Origin: Mesostigma viride
Taxonomy: Eukaryota; Streptophyta; Mesostigmatophyceae; Mesostigmatales; Mesostigmataceae
Direction: 5' to 3'
Assembly (NCBI GenBank): GCA_009746045.1
Contig: RPFO01000200.1
Coordinates: forward strand, 1-36,651
Length of the DNA stretch: 36,651 nt
The notes beneath the pieces were generated by a model, which saw nothing but the letters and a program-made list of their open reading frames with translations, ran no database searches and was not told where the DNA came from. Both the position numbers and the translations under genes were made by a program. This document shows positions 9,941 to 19,360 of the stretch, piece by piece (position 1 is the stretch's first letter; every line of letters begins with the position of its first letter).

Positions 9941-10372
9941 GTGCCCGCTGGTGTACAAGGCGGGGGTGACGTGGAGCTTCCTGATCAGGGTGCTACAGCT
10001 GTATCGAGCCCTCAGGGTGACCCTGGCCCGGCCCCTGGGGTACCTTCACATACAGTGGTTGGGCAAGCAGGCGGACAGGCTGCACCTCCGGAACGGCCCG
10101 ACACCAGGCCTAGGGGTGTGCGTCTATCAGATATTGTACAGGCTTTGCAAAGAGCCAAGAAGGAGCCTAAGGTGTCCAAGCTTGTCCAGTTGGATGAACC
10201 TGAGGTAGCTGCCATGGAGATAGATACCAATGCACAGGTTTCTGTCATGGGACCTCAGCATACAGGAGAACTGCTGGTCGGAGAACCAAGTTGCCCCTGG
10301 GTGTCTGATTTCAGTGGTACATGTAGGACGCATCTAAGGGTGTTGGCCGGAGAGGTTACTGCCCCTGTCATG

Positions 10373-10377
10373 GGTGT
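10373..10377. repeat. target-site duplication GGTGT, left copy
   Basis: GGTGT precedes the palindromic element and is repeated at 11412-11416. The codons across the site (GGT GTG GAT) continue the protease frame. Confidence 0.85.
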
Positions 10378-10583
10378 AGTTAGGTTAATATTGTGCGGAA
10401 ACCTTTTTGCCACTTGGGCTACTCAGGTTCCGCACAATATTACCGGCGATAACCACTCGCCGGACACTCAAGTTCACGACGTCGTGAACTTGAGTGTCCG
10501 GCGAGTGGTTATCGCCGGTAATATTGTGCGGAACCTGAGTAGCCCAAGTGGCAAAAAGGTTTCCGCACAATATTAACCTAACT
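10378..10583. repeat. P unit, left: perfect 206-bp palindrome
   Basis: Arms 10378-10480 and 10481-10583 are exact complements with no spacer (centre CACGAC/GTCGTG). Confidence 0.95.
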
Positions 10584-10821
10584 AAAACCTAGCCTCTTGG
10601 GGCGAGGACGAATCACTAGGCTCGGAACACCCGTATGCATGAATATGATCGAATATAAGCATCTCGTTGGTGCAAATATCGATATGAATATGATCGAATA
10701 TGAGCATCTCCTTGGTGCGCATATGATTAGAGCCGGGTGCCAAATCGGAACGAATTATTCCCCCAAATAATCCGCTTCCGAGTGGATAATCGAACCTGCG
10801 CCCCGCAAGGATCCAGGTCTT

Positions 10822-10969
10822 AGTTAGGTTAATATTGTGCGGAAACCTTTTTGCCACTTCGTCAACGTCGTGAACTTGAGTGTCCGGCGAGTGGTTATCG
10901 CCGGTAATATTGTGCGGAACCTGAGTAGCCCAAGTGGCAAAAAGGTTTCCGCACAATATTAACCTAACT
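10822..10969. repeat. P' unit, centre: asymmetric palindrome
   Basis: The right arm (10867-10969) is a full 103-nt P arm. The left arm (10822-10866) keeps the outer 38-40 nt and a few central bases, with about 58 nt missing. A deletion at the centre of a perfect palindrome is a common replication-stabilising event. Confidence 0.9.
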
Positions 10970-11205
10970 AAGACCTGGATTCTTGCGGGGCGCAGGTTCG
11001 AATCCACTCGGAAGCGGATTATTTGGGGGAATAATTCGTTCCGATTTGGCACCCGGCTCTAATCATATGCGCACCAAGGAGATGCTCATATTCGATCATA
11101 TTCATATCGATATTTGCACCAACGAGATGCTTATATTCGATCATATTCATGCATACGGGTGTTCCGAGCCTAGTGATTCGTCCTCGCCCCAAGAGGCTAG
11201 GTTTT

Positions 11206-11411
11206 AGTTAGGTTAATATTGTGCGGAAACCTTTTTGCCACTTGGGCTACTCAGGTTCCGCACAATATTACCGGCGATAACCACTCGCCGGACACTCAAG
11301 TTCACGACGTCGTGAACTTGAGTGTCCGGCGAGTGGTTATCGCCGGTAATATTGTGCGGAACCTGAGTAGCCCAAGTGGCAAAAAGGTTTCCGCACAATA
11401 TTAACCTAACT
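11206..11411. repeat. P unit, right: perfect 206-bp palindrome
   Basis: Same sequence as 10378-10583. It ends CCTAACT followed by the target duplication GGTGT. Confidence 0.95.
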
Positions 11412-11416
11412 GGTGT
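11412..11416. repeat. target-site duplication GGTGT, right copy
   Basis: Matches 10373-10377 and sets the right end of the palindromic element at 11411. Confidence 0.85.
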
Positions 11417-11547
11417 GGATGTGACCTTCCTTGTCCTAGAGGACTATGATGGCCCTGTGATTTTGGGTCAGAATTTTCTGGGCAATCCTGGGATTTCTAT
11501 CAGAGCTACAGCTCTGAGAAGAGATGGCTGGGGGATGATTCCCCTAG

Positions 11548-13265
11548 AAAATTTCAGGACAACATTTCCAGTCAGGTGCAGGGCCAAGCCGGTCAAGGGT
11601 GTAAAATGGGATGAAGGGGAGGTGCCCCCAGCGGCCAGTTTGGTGATTCCAGCTGTGTTGCACCCCAGCAGTATTGGCATAACTCACAGGAGCCTTGCTG
11701 CACACTCTCCTTTGACATATGACCAGCTGGTCCAAGAGATGAGCTCGCCTACTTTGTTTGAGGCTTGGAAGCTCGCCTTCTCCAAGGCATTGGAGGAGTG
11801 GTTGCAGTTTGAGTGTGCTGCACCAACAGACAGACGTCCCCCAGCATCAAGGAAGCTTGCTTTAATATTTGTGCTGAAAAGGAAGGTTGTGGATGAGGTA
11901 TCAGTGCCCCATGTCAGACCTGTCCTGAATGAGTATCACGGCACGGGGAGTCTGCCAGGAGAGGAGCTATACACGCCAGGGATGCTACACGACACATGGA
12001 GAATTTTGCTATGTCTCTACGTGGGGTTGCTGAACAGGGGAGCAGCTATGTCATCAGTGCTGCTGGACTTCAAGAGGGCATTTTTAAAATCTGATCCAGA
12101 AGTGGCCAGGAGGGTGTGGAAGCAGGATGAGCCTTACTGTGTTGAGGTGCCTGCCATCTGGAAGCTGGAGCTGCATCAACAATTCCTGGTTATTCTGAAG
12201 GGCCTGGAAGGACTCAGGTCGAGCCCAATCATCTGGAGACTCACGCTGCAGGAAGCTCTGATCAGTGAGTGTGGCTTGAGAGTGTCTTCGGTTGATCCCT
12301 GTTTGCTGCTGGCCCAATGGGAGGGTCTGCCAGTGTATGCTAGTTTGCATGGAGATGATCTGCATTTGCTAGCCCCCACGACCTGGCTGAAGAAGTTTAT
12401 TCCTGTCATCAGTGGCAAGTTTTCACTGGGCAAGGAGCTGTGGCAGGAACCCAACAAGCCTGTAGTGTTCTGTGGAATGCAGGCTACCCTGTTCAGAAGG
12501 GACGGGGAGTGGAGTATCAGGCTTCAGGCTGGAGGAGATTATAAACAGACCATTGTGAAGGCCTTGCCAGAGAAGATCACCCAGGCTGCAGGTCCTGAGT
12601 TGAGAGGCATGTGGGCCTGGTTTGCCAGCATCTGTGGTCCGTCTTTGATGGTCCATAGCAGAATGCCTGATGAGGTGCTTGAGGATGAGAAGCCTCGAGT
12701 CATAGCCCGGTTGGTGGAGAGTACCCCTGATCTGATTTTGTCTGGGATTGACTTTGCCCAGCCTATCACCTTGGAGATCTTTGTTGACAGTTCCATGGAT
12801 GCTCGCCAGGTTACCAAGGTCAGGGGGAGATCTGCTGCTCTGTTTGCTTTTTATCAGAGCAGGGCAAGTTTGTTCAGCTGGTACAGCAGACTGCAGAAGA
12901 GGGTCTGTATCAGTTCAGATGTGGCAGAATGCAGGGCCATATGCGAGGGGATCCAGTCCAGCCTGTACATAAAGGAGTTAATGCTGGAGCTGGCTTCAGT
13001 TACCCCTTGGACCTTGCAGATGGAGACGTTGTTGCTAACAGACAGCATGGGTATGGTCCAGTTTGTTCACAAGCAGCTGGCCAGAAGCCGGGACCTGGAT
13101 TATTTGTTGCTGAAGGAGTTGGCCAGTTTGGTTGACTTGAAGCATATCCCTGGCGAGGAGAACCCTGCTGATGCATTGACAAAGCTGCCACACAAGGCCC
13201 CAGCCCAGTACAATGTACTGAGGAAGCTCATGAATGCTGACTGTCAAGTCGGTCTATCTGTCTAA
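11548..13265 (+). CDS. pol: reverse transcriptase and RNase H (Copia-type)
   Basis: Copies the RNA into cDNA and degrades the RNA strand. The frame is open to TAA at 13263. RT blocks, numbered from 11376: LIFVLKRK (163-170), SSVLLDFKRAFL with catalytic D231, VILKGLEGLRSSPIIW (272-287), VDPCLLL (306-312), and the catalytic box LHGDD (D327, D328; 12348-12359). Copia elements usually show YVDD here. RNase H follows: VDSS (D471), SWYSRLQKR...AECRA (E518), LLTDS (D556) and PADALTK (D599). All catalytic acidic residues are present, so these domains look intact. The order of motifs and the RNase H ending with PADALTK are characteristic of Ty1/copia. The domain is read from a pol frame interrupted upstream, so expression from this copy is doubtful. 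Confidence 0.9.
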
Positions 13266-14056
13266 AAGCTGAGAGCTGGGTGCTTAAGTCTCTGGATATC
13301 AGGCTGGGAGCTTGATTGTACATAATCCTGAGCACACCTTGAGGGGTGAGACATGTCTCTGGTGTGGGAATGTCTGACATTGTCTCTGATGGAGAGATGT
13401 CTATCTGGGGTTTTCATCTCAGTCTGAGGTTTCCCCAGATCTGTGGTTTGTGGGCGGGGTTCGATTCCCTGGTGCCGTCTTAAGGCGGAGTTTCACGGAC
13501 TGGCTGACCCATCCACCATGCTGGTGAGGTGGCGACAGGTCCCCTGATTTTCCACGGTTGGAACGAGTATGGGAGCTTGTGTTTTGCATGTGCTTCGCGT
13601 AGATGTTGTGTCTGGTTCGATAAGGGGCAGCAGACCGGCGCCGACTCCCGTCTGGGGGTCAGCAATGTTTTCTGATGAGCTGTTGTGGGTGATCTGTGGG
13701 GTTTCGCCTAAGGTCCTGAAGGTTGTACATACTTCTCAAGTTCTTAGCTGAACACCTATGGGCTGCCACAGTTGGCCAACCTCTTGTACATGGGTAACAC
13801 AACGAGCCTCCCGTGAAGGGATAGGGACTCATTGTAATTTGTTTGTGCTCCTGAACCAGTATGGGTGCTATGTACATATAATAAGGAATCCAAGCTGACT
13901 GTCATGCCCAGTGGGTTGTGACTTGTAGTCGGGGAGGATGTCCAGGAATCCAAGCTGACTGTCATGCCCAGTGGGTTGTGACTTGTAGTCGGGGAGGATG
14001 TCCAGTACCCATTGTGTGTGTTTGTATGTAGACTTGTGTGTCAGCTGCTACAGCTC
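13266..14056 (+). other. 3' untranslated region of the retrotransposon
   Basis: About 790 bp between the RNase H stop and the purine tract with no convincing ORF. It includes a B-box-like GGGTTCGATTCCC (13458-13470) able to form a T-arm, but no complete tRNA fold around it, and a 2 x 60-bp tandem repeat. Confidence 0.6.
13885..14004. repeat. 60-bp perfect tandem duplication
   Basis: Units 13885-13944 and 13945-14004 are identical, beginning GGAATCCAAGCTGACTG. Likely recent slippage within the 3' UTR. Confidence 0.95.
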
Positions 14057-14074
14057 AAGAAAAGAAAGGATTGG
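14057..14074 (+). promoter_or_regulatory. polypurine tract before the 3' LTR
   Basis: AAGAAAAGAAAGGA followed by TTGG, ending directly at the LTR start. This is the expected primer site for plus-strand synthesis. The TT interruption next to the LTR is slightly atypical. Confidence 0.7.
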
Positions 14075-14773
14075 AGTTAACGCCAAGCGCATTGGCGTGA
14101 TCCTGATTCGGCATATCTCTGCGATTCCAGCGGTACCGGAACGAGTTCATTCCGACAAGTATCAAGAAAGTTATGGCGTTCCGACTTCCCGGTCGCGCGC
14201 GAGCGCGAGCCGGCTGTTCTTCTAAGTCGGACGTGAATATTTGCCGACGACATATGGGGTCGACAGTAATTCCTGGGCTGACAGGAATTAGGTGCTGTAC
14301 CTACGACGGTATTGGATTAATACGTCGTACGCAGGAAATAGGAACCTTAACCTGTGGTCTGTTGGTACCGCAGGATTAGTCCTGGACTTCTAGGTGCAGA
14401 TGCAATAAGTCACTGTGGACTGCGCTCTGTGGTCACTGTGCCTGTATGGCAGACCTACTGTATAGGAACTAGGCGCTGTACAGGTAGTGAATACTGTACC
14501 GGGGGTGTTATTACTGAGCATACCTCTTAGGTTGCTCAGGACTAGCAAGCACAGTGCACAAGTATATAAACAATAGGCCAGTGCCATTTGGGCAGATCTC
14601 TTGCGAGCCCGCCTCACGTGTTGTGCCTTGACTTGGCAAGCGCGTATACAAGCCTCAAGTGTGTGAGCGCTGTAACATTATCCAATTTTAACAAAGCTCC
14701 GTTTCCAACCATATTCACACATTGCTGCATTGCAACCATATCCTTCACATTGCGTTTGATAGGAACGTTAACT
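14075..14773 (+). repeat. 3' LTR
   Basis: Copy of the 5' LTR at an offset of 10867 bp with three substitutions. TATATAAA lies at 14563-14570. It ends CGTTAACT, followed by the target duplication AATAC. Confidence 0.93.
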
Positions 14774-14778
14774 AATAC
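14774..14778. repeat. target-site duplication AATAC, right copy
   Basis: Matches 3203-3207. Host sequence resumes at 14779. Confidence 0.9.
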
Positions 14779-15613
14779 GCCTGCCATGCATTATAGTTGA
14801 CGAGTTTATTGGTGCAGCATTTAGCAAGCTTCCATGCCTGCTGTAAAGAGTGGTATCAGCCCTGTGAGTGCTCAGTTTATGGCATTTCCTTAGAGTATAC
14901 CACCCCGTTAGTTCAGGTAGGCAACCCGTTTGCATTCCAGCACTTTTGCCAGTCTTTTGTAGCTTGTTATAATGCATTGCTGTGTTGCATGTCATAGATG
15001 GCTGTCTACGCGCGCGTAACCCACACGTACACGTATATGAGCGTGGTGCCATGTGCAAAACTCAATTCTGAGTGGCCCCCCCTGGTATGGGGATGCCAGA
15101 ACTACCTAATAAAATTATCCAACCTTGACATTGGTGTTTACAACCCTCCCCTGAAAAAAAGGGGGGGGTTCCATGGTGTGATGCATGAAAATGTTCGTCT
15201 TTTGTCCAACTTTGACTGAGAATATCATGCAACCCGCTAAGGGGACTCAAGATGTTATTGCATGTTCTGAAAGCCCTTGAAGTGTAAATATTCCTGGCAT
15301 CTTGGTTGCCGGTATTTGGAGTAGCGGTCTGGGAGTCATGATTTTTTTTAATTTTAGGGGGTATGCAAGTGCCAAAAATGGCTCTGCGGACTATGGGTTA
15401 AAGCGCGCACAACAGTGCAACCCAGATAGTATGACAGATTTTTACGTGGGTCGCCGCACCAAATCCTTGACAGAAAACTTAGTGATAAAAGAAAATCTGA
15501 CCAAACAGACAATTTCAAAATACTTACTGTTTCTTAATCTGCACGAGCGTTCACATGCTTGGTAAGCCCACGCCTCGTCCTAGCGGTCCAAGGGGGCGTG
15601 CAGCATGCACAGG
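14779..15613. other. no gene recognised
   Basis: Only short open frames without recognisable content. A C-run/A-run/G-run stretch near 15142-15170 could form a hairpin. Confidence 0.4.
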
Positions 15614-16570
15614 TCAGGTCGTTGGTGACTTCAACGTAGGGCGATCATCTTCTTCAAATTGGTCACACATGTGCACTGGCCGGCACCACCTGGGACAAAT
15701 CTGGGTATCATCTGGGACATCCTCTATGTCTTCCTCGTTCTCATCGTACACTACTCTGTTAGTCGACGACGAGTTGCCCTCCCCTCCACCTCAGGCGGTG
15801 GATGCATGGTTCTTCGTCTGAGGAGGCAGGTCGTCCTCCGGAGGTGGAGGGGGGGACGACAGCGTCGTTGGCAGGCTAGCTGCATGGGCCGCTCGCCGTC
15901 GTGGTTGGAGGTGTACAGCTTCCTCTTCAATGGTGGACGTAGCCGGGTCTTTCCCTTTGCCATTGTTGCATGTGGCTGACAGGGGTCCCCTCCTCGAGGG
16001 CCTTGGAAATCGGCGTTACAGCATCAGAATTCTGAGACTCAATGGCTGTCCTAGTCCTAGACAATATGCATCAAGGAAATCATCATCATCGTGGGAAGCA
16101 GCCAGCAGCCTCTGTGTTACTCTGACACAGTGGTCGTGGAGGATGCCCGAGAAACAGCGCATCTCCAGCAGGGGGCAAACTGCTAATTCTAGCACCGACA
16201 ACACTTGATCTTGTGTCCGCTTGGCCACCACCTTGTCCCAAGAGCTCTCCTTTCTGGCTTAAATCATTTTCAGTCTTTCCAAGGTGTTCCAGTGCTCCTC
16301 CAGAAGGTCACTGACTCACTGTACCCTTTGTTAATCTTTCTCTCACACTCCTCTTGGATCCTGTTTTTAAAATTCTGGTAGGCGGTCGATCTTTGCGTCC
16401 TTTAAATTTACAACATTGGTTTGATGCTCCACGCTGTTAGCTGCTTTCTCTAACTGCACGCCCCCGTCTCCTTGATGGCGTCCGCCATTGAATTTGACCC
16501 GCCTTTCGTTAACAGAGTCTACGAGATTCCGAAAGAGGCCTTGGGAGGCCAGTTTTCGAAACTCGGTCAT
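15614..16570 (-). pseudogene. frameshifted coding relic of unknown family
   Basis: Successive minus-strand frames carry protein-like, charged helical sequence that joins across several frameshifts. It opens at an ATG (16570) with MTEFRKLASQGLFRNLVDSV and continues in another frame with YQNFKNRIQEECERKINKGY. It then changes frame through LLEEHWNTLERLKM and KVVAKRTQDQVLSVLELAVC, and ends with an acidic segment (YDENEEDIEDVPDDTQ) and a stop at 15614-15616. Composition and continuity suggest a decayed gene of about 300 codons. I do not recognise the family; a transposon ORF is as likely as a host gene. Confidence 0.45.
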
Positions 16571-17767
16571 GCATGTTCTGTTTTTCCTTGGCAGTTGGCA
16601 GCTTCAGCTCGCCACCGCGCCACAGCCGCCGTAGCTTGTTTAGCAAGGCATCGTAGCTTAATTAACCCTTTGGGCTTTGAACGTATCTCCTTCCATCCCG
16701 TGTTGTTATGTACGCCGTACGGTTCGAATAATATTAAAATACTTCTGTACGCGTACTTTACGCCGCGAATAACATACGCGTATTTTATGAAAAATACGCG
16801 ACTTGGATTTAGAATTTTTAGGGGGTATACCAGGCTACCAGCGGGCAGCGCGGCGCCTAGGTTCTTTGGCTCGGCGTTTACTAAGGTCCCCGTCCGCGGG
16901 AATAATGTTTGCTTTGGGCTTGGAATTAAAAGTTGGGTTGCAAGGTGCGCGGGCCACTGTACTTGCGAAAGTGGCCATAGCGAAATTTATAGCAACATTA
17001 TTCGGCCGGGCGAGAGAAATGCAAACCAAATGCTCGAATGTTGAAGACGATGAGTTCATGATATTAGATTGTGGCGGAGAGTAGCTTGTTCATAATATCT
17101 ATGCTTTCTTTTTATGCCATCGGCATGGGGGATACTATGCATTGTTTGGTCACGCGGAATCAAATAGAATTCATGATAGCGGCAGTAAATGCGTGGTTCT
17201 GGGGGGGGTTCCGACCGTGAAGGATGCATTAGTATTGATAGCATCGGATTCTAAACATGGAAAGGGTGCTTTGTTCCAGATTTACGGCCACTTTCGGTAA
17301 GTAATTATTGAGGCGTGCACAGTTCGTGCCCCTCATCGTAGAAGAACGGCCGGCCGTTGTTGCTCGCCTGGGCGAGGGATTTACGATGTCAAGGTATAGA
17401 TTTGTGGCGAACGTCATCTGCTTTCAGTGCTTTCCTCTGCGAGCTTGTTGTTCGAAATCTTTTGCGTTCTCTTGGGGCGTTCTTGTTGTGTGTGAGTGCC
17501 GCACCCTTTCTTCGCAGCGGCATCACAGCGCTCAGAAGCTGAGTGGCCGCCAATGGTTTCTTTACATTTTTATCGTTCAGGGAAAGAAGTGTTTTGTTGA
17601 TGATCATATTGGAGATATTGCATTCATATGACTGCATCTAGACAGTGAGCTGCCCCCATTAGTTTATTTGAGCATGCCCTTATTATTATGTTGATGTGAC
17701 AACACTGAAATGTGCTTAATTAGCCAACCATGGTTGACATGGTTGACTGGCTGCATGCAAGCCAGAA
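16571..17767. other. no gene recognised; contains a dispersed repeat
   Basis: Open frames here are short and unconvincing. The segment at about 16770-16818 (ACGCGTATTTT...AATACGCGACTTGGATTTAG) is a diverged copy of 26510-26558. Confidence 0.4.
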
Positions 17768-17939
17768 TGGCTGACGGCGGTATGGCTGACGGCGGAGCTC
17801 AGATCTTTTGCGTCTGAGCCCCAAATTCGGTCAGACCACTTGCATTCGATGCGCGTTTTTTTTCAGACGCGCACACGCCAGTATAATCGGTTACGGCTGA
17901 AACGCAGTATTGCAAAAGTTACTCACGTGACAAGCAGAT

Positions 17940-19360
17940 ATGACGACCCCAAAAGCAAAACGGGGTTTGGAAAAGGAGCTTTCCGGCTCCCAGCCCTTGG
18001 TGGAACCCACTGGCCATCGTCCTTGCCCAGCCGCCTGGGCTCGCCAACCCATCGCCAGCAAACCCATCGCCAAGCGCCTCGCCTGAGCCCAAGAAACCAT
18101 GCCACGACCGCCACAAATGGAGCCAATTCTTGCCCGGCGACAGAATGTTCTCCCTCGATCCTCGAGTGGCAGGGGCTGTCGCCGCAGGAAGTCGTCGAGG
18201 TCCTCCAGTTCCTCGCACAGGAACGGAAGCTCTTCGTGCCCCAGAAGGGGGGGGCGGCTATGGACTACCGCGACACGTCCTGGCTCTACACTTATGACGA
18301 ACCACGCCAACGCCTGTTTATCTTGACCAGCTACTATACCAGCGCAGCCTCGGCGACATCAGCAGAGCGCTCAGCGCCCCCGCCCCCGCACAGCCGGCAG
18401 CCCCTGGCATCGGCTCCCTCCCTCTGCAAGGATGACATTCGCGCAGTGCTGGAGGAGCACGTGACCTGGCCGCTGGCCGAGAAGATGACATCGCTGAACA
18501 CCATGCTCAACATGCACGATCGAGGCCCGGGTCTCCAATGTGTTCGTCCACAAGCTATACAACCGCAGTTCACGGCGCTACACACCGCGGCGCAGGCTAG
18601 CTTCGGAAACGCATGCCGCACTTGTCTCTCGCCTTAACCAGGTGGAGGGCAAGTGCGGCGTGCTCATGAAGAAGCAATTGAAGCCATCACCTGACCGCCC
18701 ACACCGAGGCCCTGGCCACACAGGTCCCAAAGATATAGCGGAGCAGACGGCCACCATTGCATCCCAGCCACCCCGGCAGGATGCTGGTGACCTCCCGCCG
18801 CTCTCCTATGCGGACCTGCTGCGGTCAGCGACCGCCTCAACCACCGACGCCATCGCCACGAAGCTCCACTGAGGAGCTGGAGGACCATCCATGCACCGCC
18901 AGGGCCAGCAACGGGAGGTCACCGACCGCGCTCGCCGCGAGTGCCGAGTGGTGCTGCGTCGTTTCCCCCAGAAGCCAGGTTGAGACGTCAACCTCCCTTG
19001 TCGACGAGCTCAAGCCGGACCAGCTCCTTACCCTCATGGGCCTGGTAGGTGAGGTCAGTAGAACTGCGTGGGTGTCACCGCCTTCCCCACTCACGGGACA
19101 AGGCGGCTCCCCCACCAGTCCTGCTCATCTTCCCCTCGATCCCGTGAGGACAAGCAGCGGTTCCTCTCCCGTCGCAAGCGGTTACACGACCTCACCTGGA
19201 CGCTGGACGACGACCTGACCCCCGCTCAGCAGCAGCAGCGACGCGACCTGTGGCCTGAATACCTCCGCCATAAGCAGGACCCCCAGAAGCCCAAGGTGTA
19301 CTGGACCGGGGCGGGGACCTGATGATCAACCACAAGATGTGGACGCCCCCCGCGGGCTAG
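17940..19360 (+). pseudogene. LINE ORF1-like protein, multiple frameshifts
   Basis: The start is ATG at 17940 (MTTPKAKRGLEKELSG). Later segments in shifting frames include LSPQEVVEVLQFLAQERKLF, LPPLSYADLLRSATAS, REVTDRARRECRVVLRRFPQ (RRM-like beta strand), DELKPDQLLTLMGLVGEV, and then DDDLTPAQQQQRRDLWPEYL with a basic stretch before it. The combination of RRM-like strand, Lys/Arg-rich segment, D-L-T-P-x-Q...R block and short C-terminus matches the layout of L1-type ORF1 nucleic-acid chaperones (RRM plus C-terminal domain). It ends TAG at 19358-19360. At least five frame changes mean it is not functional. Confidence 0.5.

Larger units (their letters stand above)
10378..11411. mobile_element. 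1034-bp nested palindromic (foldback) element
   Basis: Structure is P - A - P' - A' - P. The outer P units (10378-10583 and 11206-11411) are each perfect 206-bp palindromes with 103-nt arms. A (10584-10821) and A' (10970-11205) are inverted copies of each other with about three differences. The centre P' (10822-10969) is a P unit whose left arm has lost about 58 nt. Every P begins AGTTAGGTTAATATT and ends with its complement. The whole element is therefore self-complementary at two scales. It is flanked by GGTGT duplications and carries no transposase, so it is a non-autonomous foldback or MITE-like element. The short ORFs it contains read the same on both strands and are by-products of the symmetry. 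Confidence 0.92.
10199..11547 (+). pseudogene. pol: retroviral-type aspartic protease, split by a nested element
   Basis: Would cleave the polyprotein. The N-terminal half contains MEIDTNAQVSVM, with the active-site-like D-T-N at 10223-10231 where D-T/S-G is standard. The C-terminal half contains DVTFLVLEDYDGPVILGQNFL (broken across codons from 11418), the typical ILG-x-(D/N)-F-L motif. About 70 residues separate the two when the insert 10378-11411 and one GGTGT copy are disregarded, as in retropepsins. The insertion plus duplication is 1039 bp and shifts frame by one, consistent with the upstream frame and the RT frame being one ORF beforehand. Position between integrase and RT is unusual; Ty1/copia elements carry it before integrase. 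Confidence 0.6.
3208..14773 (+). mobile_element. 11.57-kb LTR retrotransposon with Copia-type RT, non-TG/CA termini
   Basis: Two 699-bp direct repeats flank a 10.2-kb interior with gag, integrase, protease, reverse transcriptase and RNase H on the plus strand. Support is the 5-bp target duplication AATAC, a purine-rich tract directly before the 3' LTR, and TATA boxes at the same place in both LTRs. LTR ends are an 8-bp inverted repeat, AGTTAACG...CGTTAACT, instead of TG...CA. The two LTRs differ by three substitutions in my comparison, so insertion was recent. Apparent coding order is extra ORF - gag - INT - PR - RT - RH. The copy is currently broken by two one-base frameshifts and by a nested 1034-bp element, although removal of that insert plus one target duplication restores the reading frame across its site. 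The start of the interior at 3907 shows no TGG-type primer binding site. Confidence 0.93.

Noticed and set aside
10905-11010. Complete tRNA gene in the palindromic element
   Set aside because: A- and B-box-like motifs are too far apart and the T stem pairs poorly; kept only as possible Pol III boxes.
10385-11404. Identical 61-codon ORFs on both strands in the palindromic element
   Set aside because: A perfect palindrome encodes the same peptide on both strands; no independent evidence of coding.
13440-13480. tRNA gene suggested by GGGTTCGATTCCC
   Set aside because: A T-arm can form, but no matching acceptor, D or anticodon arms are found upstream.
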